Shown here: piece by piece, positions 16,059-25,035 of the stretch
Layout of the letters: each line of letters begins with the position of its first letter
Numbering within the stretch: the stretch's first letter is position 1
DNA from: Eubacterium sp.
GTDB taxonomy: Bacteria; Bacillota; Clostridia; Oscillospirales; Acutalibacteraceae
Length of the DNA stretch: 64,000 bases
Assembly: GCA_017446095.1 (NCBI GenBank)
Contig: JAFSRN010000019.1
Location: forward strand, 62,001-126,000
Direction of reading: 5' to 3'
The notes under the pieces: model-generated
What the model was told of the DNA's origin: nothing
Database searches by the model: none
The model's input: the letters and a program-made list of their open reading frames with translations, nothing else
Made by a program: the position numbers and the translations under genes

Positions 16059-16406
16059 AACGTCACCTAAAACAAGCGGCGCGATGTGGGCATCGCGCCG
16101 ATAAGAAAAATATTTGGCGGAGAGCGCGTCAAAACACATTCCGTGATTAAAGCATTTTGCAAAGCAAAATACTAACAATCACTACATATGTTTTTCCTTT
16201 TCAAATCAAAATTTCGCACGGCGGGCGGTGCCCAAAATTTGTTACGGCTTGGAGCGCCTACAAATTTTGACCGCCGCGCACTTCTTATTTCTCCCTTAAT
16301 CTGCCGCAGGCAGCGGTCGAAAACGAAGCTGCTTTTTGATTTGTATTATTCCTTTCTCATATACCAACGGCAAAAAGTGAAACGCCCAAATGGGCGTTTC
16401 TCTTTT
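16059..16406. other. Non-coding stretch next to tRNA-Ser
   Basis: It contains a GGCGCGATG/CATCGCGCC hairpin near 16078, a 13-bp copy of the tRNA-Ser 3' end (16113-16125, TTTGGCGGAGAGC) and a hairpin AAACGCCCA/TGGGCGTTT with T-run at 16380-16406 next to the tRNA. Nothing coding is supported. Confidence 0.5.
16380..16406 (-). terminator. Hairpin immediately after tRNA-Ser
   Basis: AAACGCCCA and TGGGCGTTT pair just downstream of the tRNA 3' end on the minus strand, followed by CACTTTTTG. Confidence 0.6.
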
Positions 16407-16499
16407 TGGCGGAGAGCAAGGGATTCGAACCCTCGAGTAGGCTTTGACCCACTACACGATTTCCAATCGTGCTCCTTCGGCCAGCTCGGACAACTCTCC
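16407..16499 (-). tRNA. tRNA-Ser(GGA)
   Basis: A 93-nt class II tRNA. Acceptor GGAGAGT pairs with GCTCTCC; the anticodon stem-loop CACGATTGGAAATCGTG carries GGA; a long variable arm (GTGGGTCAAAGCCTAC) and a GGTTCGAAT T-loop are present; CCA is encoded (16407-16409). Confidence 0.97.
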
Positions 16500-16544
16500 G
16501 TATTGCCTTGCTATTATACAATATGATTCACAAAAATGCAAGCA

Positions 16545-17000
16545 TTATTTATTAAGTCTTGCATTGATTTCGGTTTCGATTTGGGTGAGCTTGCGTTTGG
16601 TGGTGATGCCGAGCTCGACGGTGAGGACTTCGTCGTCCTTGAGGTAGAACACAAGCGAGGAGTAGCGGTTGACGAAATTTTTTGTAAAGCTTGCCTTTGT
16701 GTCCTTCTGGATGGCGATTTTTTCTATTTCGTCAAAGCGCACCTTGTTGTCGGAATCAAGCGCGGTGAATTCCACATACTCGCCCGTAATCCGCACGCCG
16801 TGGCGCAGCACCTCGCGCGTGGCGAGCGCCGCGATGATAACCGCCACAATCTGCAGTGCAAAAAAGGCCGAGGCGAAAACGCCTTTATCAGCCATTACTT
16901 TTACCGTGGCGATGTACATATAATACCCCACCGCCGCGTCAAACAGCAGGATGACGGGCAGCGATATGGGCGATATGATTCTGATAAACTTATCTTCCAC
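16545..17000 (-). CDS. Membrane protein with PH-like tail, unknown
   Basis: A 151-residue protein. Two hydrophobic segments in the first 65 residues are followed by a soluble part (residues about 70-150) with alternating beta-strand pattern, resembling bacterial PH-like domains in layout (VRITGEYVEFTALDSDNKVRF...). The family is not certain. It overlaps the 3' end of the RluA-type gene by 11 bp and is the last gene of that operon. Confidence 0.6.
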   Translation of the reverse strand: MEDKFIRIISPISLPVILLFDAAVGYYMYIATVKVMADKGVFASAFFALQIVAVIIAALATREVLRHGVRITGEYVEFTALDSDNKVRFDEIEKIAIQKDTKASFTKNFVNRYSSLVFYLKDDEVLTVELGITTKRKLTQIETEINARLNK

Positions 17001-17943
17001 TATTTAACTCCTCAAATTTTGTAAGCACGCCGCAGTCGGCGAGTTTGAACTCCCTGCCTGCAAGATAATCAAGGCAGCCCGAATCGCCCGAAAAGTCAAA
17101 CTTTACGCGGTACGAACAGAGTTCCTGACGGTACCTGCCGTGTGTTTTGCCGTACTTGCCGTCGCCGAGCAGCGGATGCCCGATTGCCGCGAGCTGCGCC
17201 CTTATCTGGTGTGTTCTTCCGGTAAGCAGTTCAATTTCAAGCAGCGAGTAATCACCTGTTGTATCAAGCACGCGGTACTTTGTTTCTATGCGCTTTGCGC
17301 CGTCGGAAGGGGCGTTTAGCACCTTAACCATATTTTTGCGCTCGTCCTTTGTGAGGTACGCCGTGAGCGTGTCGGCAGGCTTGTCAAACGTGCCGTGTGC
17401 AATCGTGAGGTAGAACTTGCCCACCTCGCGTTTTTTTATTTTGTCCGTAAGAACGCGCAGCGCGGCGGCATTTTTTGCGCCGATAACTATGCCCGCAGTG
17501 TTGCGGTCAATACGGTTTGCAAGCGCAGGGGCAAAGGAATTTTCGCTGTCGGGGTTATACCCGCCCTTATCAAAAAGATAGCGCTTGAGCGCGGACAGCA
17601 GCGTGTTGACGTACTCCCTGCCGTCGGGGTGGCAGAGCATCCCCTGCGGCTTGTTGAGCAGGATAACATTGTCGTCCTCATAAACGATGTCAAGCCCCTT
17701 GGGCGCTTTGAGGAAATCGTAATGCACAGCCTTTTGAGTGAGCAGGTCATCGTTCAGATAAAGGTCGATAACGTCGCCCTCTTTGAGTATCTGCTCAGGT
17801 GTGCAGCGCTTGCGGTTAACCTTGATATTCTTTTTTCTGATTTGCTTGAACATCATCGACTTGGGCAGTGTTGCAAAGGTTTTTTGCAGGAATCTGTCAA
17901 GCCGCTGGTCAGCGTCGTTTTTGGTTACTGTAATCGATTTCAT
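16990..17943 (-). CDS. RluA-family pseudouridine synthase
   Basis: A 317-residue enzyme that isomerises uridines in ribosomal RNA (RluC/RluD-like). An N-terminal S4 RNA-binding region (QRLDRFLQKTF..., KKNIKVNRKR) precedes the catalytic domain with LLNKPQGMLCHPD near residue 97 and the catalytic Asp146 in NRIDRNTAG. GRTHQIRAQLAAIGHPLLGD is the family motif III. It follows the GH31 gene by 1 bp. Which rRNA position it modifies cannot be told from this sequence. Confidence 0.92.
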   Translation of the reverse strand: MKSITVTKNDADQRLDRFLQKTFATLPKSMMFKQIRKKNIKVNRKRCTPEQILKEGDVIDLYLNDDLLTQKAVHYDFLKAPKGLDIVYEDDNVILLNKPQGMLCHPDGREYVNTLLSALKRYLFDKGGYNPDSENSFAPALANRIDRNTAGIVIGAKNAAALRVLTDKIKKREVGKFYLTIAHGTFDKPADTLTAYLTKDERKNMVKVLNAPSDGAKRIETKYRVLDTTGDYSLLEIELLTGRTHQIRAQLAAIGHPLLGDGKYGKTHGRYRQELCSYRVKFDFSGDSGCLDYLAGREFKLADCGVLTKFEELNSGR

Positions 17944-17944
17944 A

Positions 17945-20182
17945 CTACTTAATAATCAGCTTTCGTCTGTCTGCCGAACACAGCTCAAACTGCGGTGCGG
18001 CAGGCGTTTTGCCCTTGTTTGTGTAAGACACCTCAACCGCGGTTTCGGTGCAGTTTACGGTGAATTCAAGCAGCACGCAGTCGCCGTTTTTGTAGGCGTA
18101 GGTCGTGCCGTCGTCGTCAAAAAATTCGCTTGTGAACGTGCCGTTTTCTATCGGGTAAACAACAAATTTTTCGCCCGTCGGGAACACGCTGCCGCCCCTG
18201 AAAAAGCACGGCACGGCGTCGGCAGGCTCGCACGGCGCGTAAACTTCCTGACCGCCTGCGTACTTCCTACCGTTACGGTACCAGATGTCGCCCTTGGGCA
18301 AGTATACCCTTGCGCTGTGTGTGTCAGGGCTGAACACAAACGGCACAAGCAAATCGCGACCGACCATCATTGCGTCAACGTCGCGCTTTAGTTCTTCATC
18401 ATCGTAATAGAGCAGCAGCGGCGCGTTCATCGGCACGTCGTCGCGCACGCACTTAAACGCCGTGCTGTAAAGGTACGGCAGGAGTGAACGGCGCTGCTCA
18501 AACAGCTTTTGCACCGCTGGGATAATGTCGGGATAACTCCACGGCATTGTTGCAGAGCCGTCCTTGTTCCAAGAATGGATTGTGAAACGCGGCTCAAAAA
18601 CGCCGTGCTGCAGCCAGCGCAGCAGCAGCTCGCGCGACGGCATATCGCCCGTGAAGCCGCCGAGGTCGTGGCCGTAAAACATAAGCGAACTCATAGACAT
18701 TGTTAGCCCGATATTGTGGCAGTATTTGAGGTCGCAGAACTCCGAGCGGTTGTCGCCCGACCAGGTCTGCGCGAGCCTGCGGACAGCGGATGAGCCGCTG
18801 CGCGTTGACAGAAACGGGCGCAATTCGGGGCGTTTTTCGACCTGCGCTTCGTACGAAGCAAGCACCATAAGGTATGTTAAGGTCGGGCGCAGGGTGTGCG
18901 CCTTTTCGCCGCTAAAGCAAACGGCGTCCGTGTCCTTAATATCAAATTCGTTGTTGTCGTTCCATGTGGCGTCAATGCCGAGGTCGAGCAGTTTTTCTGT
19001 CACCTGCTCTTTCCAGAAATCGAATGCCGCAGGGTTGGTGAAGTCAAGATAACTTCCGCCGCCATCCCAGAACTGCGTGATGTACGGCGTGCCGTCGGGG
19101 TTTTTGATAAACAGTCCGCGCGCTGCAAGGTCGGCGTACATCGGGTGGTCAATCAAAAACGCAGGTTTGATGTTCGGGATGATATGTATGCCCTCGCCTG
19201 CAAAGTCGCTGATGAACTGCGCAGGGCTTGGGAATTTGCCGGTGTTCCAGTTGAACACGTAACGGTTTTTGCCAATTGAGGTGTAGCCCGAGGAGAGGTA
19301 GAAGCCGCTGCAGGAAAGCCCCGTTTCGTGGATTTTGTCAAGGAAGGCGGCAAATTCTTCGCTGCTGTTTTCCGCATCGGTATACGCCATCGTGCTTGCG
19401 CAGTAGTCAAACGACCACTTGGGCGGCAGAATCTGCTTGCCGCACAGCGCGGAAAACTGCTGAATTACCTCAAGCTTACTGCCGAAGAAAACGTAGTAAA
19501 CAAGGCAGTCATCGTCCGATTTAAAGTACTTGTACGGCTCGTAGTAATTGTCGATTTCCCTGCCAAAGTCGAGGTAAGACGTGCAAGAGGTATCGTAAAA
19601 AATGCCGTAGCAGCCCACCGGATTTTCGCAGATGTAAAACGGGATGTGCTTATACAGCGGGTCGGTTGACGACGCGTTGTAGCCCATGCAATCCGTGGTT
19701 TCTATGCGGAAAGCCCTGCCGCTTTTGTCAAGGCTGCCGCCCTTGTCGCCGCAGCCGTAAATATGCTCATTTTCCTCGCGTGACACAAAGTGGCAAACGC
19801 CGAGTCCGAACTCGCGTTCAAGGTTGTACGCAATCGGCGCGCGGTCGGCAAAAAGCACCTCGTTATCCTTATAAAATGTAAGCAGAAAATTGTCTGTATT
19901 AACGCTCACTTTCACTCCGCAGGACAAGGCGAAAGCACCGTCTGTTTCAGGCGGTGCAAAAAGCGGAAAATCCGCGGTATCAAGGCGTTTTCTGCCCGTG
20001 TGCGAGAGGTCACCAGAGGGGCAGATGTTGTATGTGTTTTGCAGGTCTTTGCCCGTTTTGAAAACGGCTACGCGCACTGCGCTGCCCGATATAAAATCAA
20101 GGCGCGCGGTCACGCCGTCGGCGGTGTATTCGCGGTACGAAGCCCCTGCGCCGACCTGCTCAAATTTGTGGTAAAACTTCAT
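17945..20182 (-). CDS. Glycoside hydrolase family 31 (alpha-glucosidase/alpha-xylosidase type)
   Basis: A 745-residue GH31 enzyme. Nucleophile Asp409 sits in TWNDNNEFD, and acid/base Asp477 in TWSGDNRSE. An N-terminal beta-sandwich (to about residue 240) and C-terminal beta domains (from about 590) flank the barrel. No signal peptide is seen, so it acts on imported oligosaccharides. Substrate (alpha-glucoside versus alpha-xyloside) cannot be assigned from motifs alone. The ATG overlaps the stop of the upstream carboxylesterase by one base, so an oligosaccharide bearing both ester and alpha-glycosidic substituents is an attractive but unproven target. Confidence 0.92.
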   Translation of the reverse strand: MKFYHKFEQVGAGASYREYTADGVTARLDFISGSAVRVAVFKTGKDLQNTYNICPSGDLSHTGRKRLDTADFPLFAPPETDGAFALSCGVKVSVNTDNFLLTFYKDNEVLFADRAPIAYNLEREFGLGVCHFVSREENEHIYGCGDKGGSLDKSGRAFRIETTDCMGYNASSTDPLYKHIPFYICENPVGCYGIFYDTSCTSYLDFGREIDNYYEPYKYFKSDDDCLVYYVFFGSKLEVIQQFSALCGKQILPPKWSFDYCASTMAYTDAENSSEEFAAFLDKIHETGLSCSGFYLSSGYTSIGKNRYVFNWNTGKFPSPAQFISDFAGEGIHIIPNIKPAFLIDHPMYADLAARGLFIKNPDGTPYITQFWDGGGSYLDFTNPAAFDFWKEQVTEKLLDLGIDATWNDNNEFDIKDTDAVCFSGEKAHTLRPTLTYLMVLASYEAQVEKRPELRPFLSTRSGSSAVRRLAQTWSGDNRSEFCDLKYCHNIGLTMSMSSLMFYGHDLGGFTGDMPSRELLLRWLQHGVFEPRFTIHSWNKDGSATMPWSYPDIIPAVQKLFEQRRSLLPYLYSTAFKCVRDDVPMNAPLLLYYDDEELKRDVDAMMVGRDLLVPFVFSPDTHSARVYLPKGDIWYRNGRKYAGGQEVYAPCEPADAVPCFFRGGSVFPTGEKFVVYPIENGTFTSEFFDDDGTTYAYKNGDCVLLEFTVNCTETAVEVSYTNKGKTPAAPQFELCSADRRKLIIK

Positions 20183-21513
20183 TAAAACGCTCCGTTATCG
20201 GCAAATGTGTTCCTGATAAATTCCTTTGTTTTAAGCGGTGCAGGCGCGGTGTGCTCGCAAAAACTCATAGGCATTTTTGCACCCGGATCCCAGTGCGGCA
20301 ATGCGTCGCAGTTCGGGTTGCTCGTCTTGGTAAAGGCGGCAATACTCTCCACCATCTGGTGGGAAATGTTGTAATCCACCCTGCCAAACGGACGCCAGTT
20401 GCGTTCAAGCGTGGCAAAGGCATACAGCAGGTCGCTTGCGTGCCATGCGCCTTTTGTGTCGCCCGGCAGGTTGCGGTTAAAGCTGTAAACGTAGCAATCA
20501 TTTTTATGCTCTTCGCAGCGCTTTGCGTACTGCTTTGTAAATATTTCAAGCGCGATGGGCGCCATATCGGTCTGCGTAATGCCGAGGAGGATTGGCACGT
20601 CGGGGATAGTTTTCATATTAAAGTTTTCCGCCGTGATGAGCTCGCCGTCAAAAACAGGCAACGTGTAGCGAATACCGATTTTAAAATCCTTTTGCGCCAC
20701 AAGCCACGCGTAGTAAAGCGTTTTTACGTCGCTCTGTTTGAATTCGTCAAACGTTTCAGCGCCCATATAGTCCATAACCTTTTCCCAGAACTCGCGCGTT
20801 CTTTCAGGCGTGAAGGGCTTGCTTAAGGAGCGCTGAATACCTGCGCCCGACATCATAATTGCGTTTTTGTAAATGCCGTCCATAAGCGGGCTTGAAATAA
20901 GCAAATCAACGCTCATCGCGCCTGCGCTTTCACCCATAACGGTGATGTCGTCGGGGTTGCCGCCGAATTCGGCAATATTATCCTTAATCCATTTAAGTGC
21001 GGCAAGCTGGTCGTAAAGTCCGTAGTTGCCGCATCTGCCCTTTTCGTCCGTAAGGTCGGGGTGCGAGCAGAAGCCGTAAGGACCGAGGCGGTAGTTGATA
21101 GCGGCAAAAACTATGCCGCGCTCTGCGTAAACCTTGCCGCTGATGTGACCCTCGTCCGCGCTGCCGCCTGTAAAGCTGCCGCCGTGGATGTAAATAAGCA
21201 CGGGGCAATCCTTTGCGCCCTTTGGCATATCGATGTTGAGGAACTGGCAGTCCTCGCTGTATGTAAAGGTCTGCCCCACCCTGAATTCCTTGTAGTAAAA
21301 CGGGTTGCACTCCTCGTCCTTTTCAAAAGCTCTGCGCTGATAGCAGCACGCGCCGTATTGCGTAGCGTCGTACTCACCCTCCCACGCGCCGCAGATTTGG
21401 GGGTATTCCCACCTGCCGGCAGTGGCGTAGCGGATGCCGCGGAACTCGCTGTATTCGCCAAAATCAATGCCGCGTATTTTACCGAGCTTGGTTGTAAGTT
21501 TTGCATTATTCAT
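20182..21513 (-). CDS. Type B carboxylesterase
   Basis: A 443-residue alpha/beta-hydrolase of the carboxylesterase/para-nitrobenzyl esterase family. The oxyanion HGG is at residues 110-112 and the nucleophile Ser196 in GESAG; the catalytic His is probably in GAWHASDLLYAF, the family-typical context. No signal peptide. ATG 21513 is chosen because an AGAGGTGAC site precedes it; the longer frame includes promoter DNA. First gene of esterase-GH31-RluA-PH-like operon, with promoter at 21541-21569. Confidence 0.88.
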   Translation of the reverse strand: MNNAKLTTKLGKIRGIDFGEYSEFRGIRYATAGRWEYPQICGAWEGEYDATQYGACCYQRRAFEKDEECNPFYYKEFRVGQTFTYSEDCQFLNIDMPKGAKDCPVLIYIHGGSFTGGSADEGHISGKVYAERGIVFAAINYRLGPYGFCSHPDLTDEKGRCGNYGLYDQLAALKWIKDNIAEFGGNPDDITVMGESAGAMSVDLLISSPLMDGIYKNAIMMSGAGIQRSLSKPFTPERTREFWEKVMDYMGAETFDEFKQSDVKTLYYAWLVAQKDFKIGIRYTLPVFDGELITAENFNMKTIPDVPILLGITQTDMAPIALEIFTKQYAKRCEEHKNDCYVYSFNRNLPGDTKGAWHASDLLYAFATLERNWRPFGRVDYNISHQMVESIAAFTKTSNPNCDALPHWDPGAKMPMSFCEHTAPAPLKTKEFIRNTFADNGAF

Positions 21514-21540
21514 AAAAGTCACCTCTTTAAATCTAAATAC

Positions 21541-21569
21541 ATTATAAACTATCAACAAGATAAATTCAA
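21541..21569 (-). promoter_or_regulatory. Promoter for the esterase-GH31 operon
   Basis: Minus strand TTGAAT (21564-21569), 17-bp spacer, TATAAT (21541-21546). It is divergent to the uvrB promoter 16 bp away. Confidence 0.65.
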
Positions 21570-21584
21570 TTGCAAAGTTAAAAC

Positions 21585-21613
21585 TTGAAAAGATTCATAT
21601 AATATTGTATAAT
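21585..21613 (+). promoter_or_regulatory. Promoter for uvrB-MATE-uvrA
   Basis: TTGAAA (21585-21590), 17-bp spacer, TATAAT (21608-21613). No obvious LexA/DinR box (CGAACRNRYGTTCG type) is visible between it and the ATG. Confidence 0.65.
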
Positions 21614-21646
21614 ATAATGAATATCAAAAATCAGGAAAACAGAGTT

Positions 21647-23608
21647 ATGGACAGATTTAAACTTGTAAGTGAATACAAGCCCACGGGCGACCAGCCGCAG
21701 GCGATTGAAGCGCTTGCTAAAGGCGTGCTTCGCGGCGACAAGGAACAGACGCTGATGGGCGTTACCGGCTCGGGCAAAACCTTTACAATGGCTAATATTA
21801 TTGAAAAGGTAAACCGCCCCACCCTTGTGCTTGCGCATAACAAAACGCTTGCCGCGCAGCTTTGCAGCGAGTTCAGGGAGTTTTTTCCCGAAAACGCGGT
21901 TGAGTATTTTGTAAGCTACTACGACTACTATCAGCCCGAGGCGTATGTGCCGACCACAGATACCTATATAGAAAAGGACAGCGCAGTTAACGATGAGATT
22001 GACAAGCTGCGCCATTCGGCAACCGCCGCGCTGTCGGAAAGGCGCGATGTAATAATCGTGGCTTCGGTATCGTGCATTTACTCTATCGGCGACCCCGTTG
22101 ACTACAAAAATATGGTTATCTCCCTGCGCACGGGTATGCAGAAGGACAGGGACGAAATCATTGCAAAGCTTGTGGAAATTCAGTACGAGCGCAACGACAT
22201 AAACTTTGTGCGCAACAAGTTCAGAGTCCGCGGCGACACGCTGGAGATCTTCCCTGCAGGCAGCAACGGCAACGCAATCCGCGTGGAATTTTTCGGCGAT
22301 GAGATTGACAGAATCACCGAGATTAACCCACTCACAGGCAAGGTTGAGGGCGTGCTGAGTTCCGCCGTTGTGTACCCTGCTTCGCTTTACGTTGTGAGCC
22401 AGGACAAGCTTAAGCAGGCGATGGACGAAATCTACGACGAGATGGTTGAGCGCGTAGCCTACTTTGAGGAAAAAGGCAAGCTGCTTGAAGCGCAGCGCAT
22501 ACGCGAACGCACGATGAACGACCTTGAAATGCTGCAGGAAACGGGCTTTTGCAAGGGTATTGAAAACTATTCGCGCGTGATGAGCGGCAGAGCGCCGGGC
22601 GAAGCGCCGTACACGCTGCTTGACTACTTCCCCGACGACTTTTTGCTGTTTGTGGACGAGAGCCACGTTATGCTGCCGCAGGTGCACGGAATGTACGGCG
22701 GCGACCGTTCGCGCAAAAAGAGCCTGATAGACTTCGGCTTCCGTCTGCCGTCGGCATACGACAACAGACCGCTGATGTTTGACGAATTCTACGGCAAGAT
22801 TAATCAGGTGATTTTTACCTCTGCAACGCCCGGCGAGTTTGAAAAAGAAAAAAGCACGCAGGTGGTTGAGCAGGTTATCCGCCCGACGGGACTGCTTGAC
22901 CCGAACATTGTTGTTAAGCCGACGGACGACCAGATGGACGACCTTGTGAGCGAAATCAATCTTCGCACCGAGCGCGGCGAGCGCGTGCTTGTGACGACTC
23001 TCACCAAGAAAATGGCGGAGGATCTGACCGCTTACCTTGAGGGCTTTGACATCAAGGTGCGTTATATGCACCACGATATTGACACGATTGAGAGAATGGA
23101 AATTATCCGCGACCTGCGCCTCGGCAACTTCGACGTGCTTGTGGGCATCAACCTGCTGCGCGAAGGTCTGGACATCCCCGAAGTGTCGCTTGTTGCAATA
23201 CTTGACGCGGACAAGGAAGGCTTTTTGCGCAGCGAAACCTCGCTTGTGCAGACTATCGGACGTGCCGCGCGTAACGAAAACGGCGAGGTTATTATGTACG
23301 CGGACAGCGTAACGCCGTCTATGGAACGCGCTATCAGCGAAACGCTGCGCCGCCGCAGTATTCAGGAGGCGTACAACGAGGCGCACGGCATCAAGCCGCA
23401 GACGATTAAAAAGAACGTACGCGATGTTATTGAGATTACGAGCAAGGAAAACCTTGACTCACGCGGCAAGCGCATGACCGCAAAAGAGCGCAAGGTTATG
23501 ATAGAAAAACTTACGCGTGAGATGAAAGAGGCTGCGCGTATGCTCGAATTTGAGCACGCGGCATTCCTGCGCGATAAGATAAAAGAACTGTCCGACGAGG
23601 AAATATGA
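21647..23608 (+). CDS. uvrB: UvrABC system protein B
   Basis: A 653-residue helicase-like damage-verification subunit of nucleotide excision repair. Walker A GVTGSGKT is at residues 38-45; the beta-hairpin region [12 protein letters not shown] near 92, DESHVMLPQ (Walker B-like) and helicase motifs [29 protein letters not shown] and QTIGRAARN follow. The C-terminus has a UVR motif ([14 protein letters not shown]) for UvrC contact. Start at ATG 21647 with CAGGAAA upstream; an earlier in-frame ATG lies inside the -10 region. Its stop overlaps the MATE start by 4 bp. Confidence 0.97.
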   Translation: MDRFKLVSEYKPTGDQPQAIEALAKGVLRGDKEQTLMGVTGSGKTFTMANIIEKVNRPTLVLAHNKTLAAQLCSEFREFFPENAVEYFVSYYDYYQPEAYVPTTDTYIEKDSAVNDEIDKLRHSATAALSERRDVIIVASVSCIYSIGDPVDYKNMVISLRTGMQKDRDEIIAKLVEIQYERNDINFVRNKFRVRGDTLEIFPAGSNGNAIRVEFFGDEIDRITEINPLTGKVEGVLSSAVVYPASLYVVSQDKLKQAMDEIYDEMVERVAYFEEKGKLLEAQRIRERTMNDLEMLQETGFCKGIENYSRVMSGRAPGEAPYTLLDYFPDDFLLFVDESHVMLPQVHGMYGGDRSRKKSLIDFGFRLPSAYDNRPLMFDEFYGKINQVIFTSATPGEFEKEKSTQVVEQVIRPTGLLDPNIVVKPTDDQMDDLVSEINLRTERGERVLVTTLTKKMAEDLTAYLEGFDIKVRYMHHDIDTIERMEIIRDLRLGNFDVLVGINLLREGLDIPEVSLVAILDADKEGFLRSETSLVQTIGRAARNENGEVIMYADSVTPSMERAISETLRRRSIQEAYNEAHGIKPQTIKKNVRDVIEITSKENLDSRGKRMTAKERKVMIEKLTREMKEAARMLEFEHAAFLRDKIKELSDEEI

Positions 23609-25035
23609 CAAAGATTTTGAACGACAAAGACTTTTGGAAAAAGACGGCGGAGCTTGCGCTGCCCGTTGCAGTCCAGAATATGCTGACAAGCTCCTTTACG
23701 CTTGTTGACACGTTGCTTGTGAGCAGCCTTGGCGACATTTCGCTTGCCGCAGTAGGTATGGCAGGTCAGTGGGGCTGGCTGATGAATATGATTATTTTCG
23801 GCATATGCTCCGCCACAGGCGTGTTTGTGTCGCAGTACTGGGGCGTTAAGGACAAAAAGAATATTCACGTTACAATGGGTATTGCGCTGATAATATCCCT
23901 TGCAGTGTCGGCAGTGTTTTTCGCACTCAGTTTTTTTGCACCGAACAGCGTTATTCATCTGTTCAACAGCAACAAAGCCGTAATTGACGAGGGCAGCAAA
24001 TACCTTGTAATCATCGCATTTTCCTACCCTGCGGTTGCAATTACAAATATTCTGTCGGTTGTGCTGCGCTCTACCGAAAAGGTGCGCCTGCCGATGTATA
24101 TTTCAGCAATCACAACGATGCTTAACATCGGGCTTGACTACTGCCTGATTTTCGGCAACCTCGGGTTTAAGGAAATGGGCATTGGCGGCGCGGCACTTGC
24201 TACGCTTATATCCGCCTGGGTCGGCGTTTTTGCGCTGATACTGCTGTCGCTTGCAGACAAGAACATTATCATCGCACCTGTAAAAGAAGTGTTCAGTATC
24301 AGAAAGCGAAACGTTACCGCATTCGCTAAAAAAGCAATTCCCGTTATTCTCAACGAGTCGCTGTGGGGCGGCGGCACCTTCCTTTACACGCTGATATTCG
24401 CCAATATGGGTTACGAATACTATGCCGCAATCACGATACTTAAAAGCTTTGAAAACATCGAGTATGTATTCTTTATCGGGCTTTGCAACGCGAGCGCGGT
24501 TATGATTGGCAAGTCAGTCGGCAAGGGCGAAATTGAGCGCGGTATTACAGACGCAAAACGGTTTATGATTATCGTTCCGTCGGCGTCGGTCATAATCGGA
24601 ATAATTGCAATTATATTCCGCGTGCCGCTTGTTAACATATTTGATATGGGCAACAACATCAGCCAGCTGACAATCACAACGGCAATTCAGCTGATTGTGA
24701 TTTACTCGGTTGAGCTGCCGCTGCGCACCTTCGGCTACACAATGATTGTAGGGGTGCTGCGCGCAGGCGGCGACACATTGAGCGCCGCAAAATACGACCT
24801 CGCCTCGCTGTGGCTGTTCTCGCTTCCCGCAACCGTGATAGCGGCATATGTGCTCAAACTGCCATTCATCTGGTGCTATATAGTTATGTTTATATTTGAG
24901 GACTATATAAAGCTGTTTTTGACACTTCGCAGGTACAAATCGAAAAAATGGATTATACCTGTTACCGAGGAAGGCAAAGCAGGACTTGAAAAATATTTAT
25001 CCGCAAACACTGAAAAGGTGAAAAGCTATGATTAA
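23605..25035 (+). CDS. MATE-family efflux transporter
   Basis: A 476-residue, 12-segment multidrug and toxin extrusion type transporter, normally using Na+ or H+ gradients. The start [29 protein letters not shown] is typical of the family, and two homologous halves of six segments are visible with the second beginning at about residue 230 ([16 protein letters not shown]). It overlaps uvrB by 4 bp and uvrA by 8 bp, so it is translated as part of the excision-repair operon. The substrate is unknown. Confidence 0.9.
   Translation: MTKILNDKDFWKKTAELALPVAVQNMLTSSFTLVDTLLVSSLGDISLAAVGMAGQWGWLMNMIIFGICSATGVFVSQYWGVKDKKNIHVTMGIALIISLAVSAVFFALSFFAPNSVIHLFNSNKAVIDEGSKYLVIIAFSYPAVAITNILSVVLRSTEKVRLPMYISAITTMLNIGLDYCLIFGNLGFKEMGIGGAALATLISAWVGVFALILLSLADKNIIIAPVKEVFSIRKRNVTAFAKKAIPVILNESLWGGGTFLYTLIFANMGYEYYAAITILKSFENIEYVFFIGLCNASAVMIGKSVGKGEIERGITDAKRFMIIVPSASVIIGIIAIIFRVPLVNIFDMGNNISQLTITTAIQLIVIYSVELPLRTFGYTMIVGVLRAGGDTLSAAKYDLASLWLFSLPATVIAAYVLKLPFIWCYIVMFIFEDYIKLFLTLRRYKSKKWIIPVTEEGKAGLEKYLSANTEKVKSYD

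Noticed and set aside
21578..23386. A 602-codon open frame on the minus strand opposite uvrB
   Set aside because: It lies antisense to a clear UvrB, has His/Val/Arg-rich composition typical of reverse-strand shadows, and no ribosome site or family.
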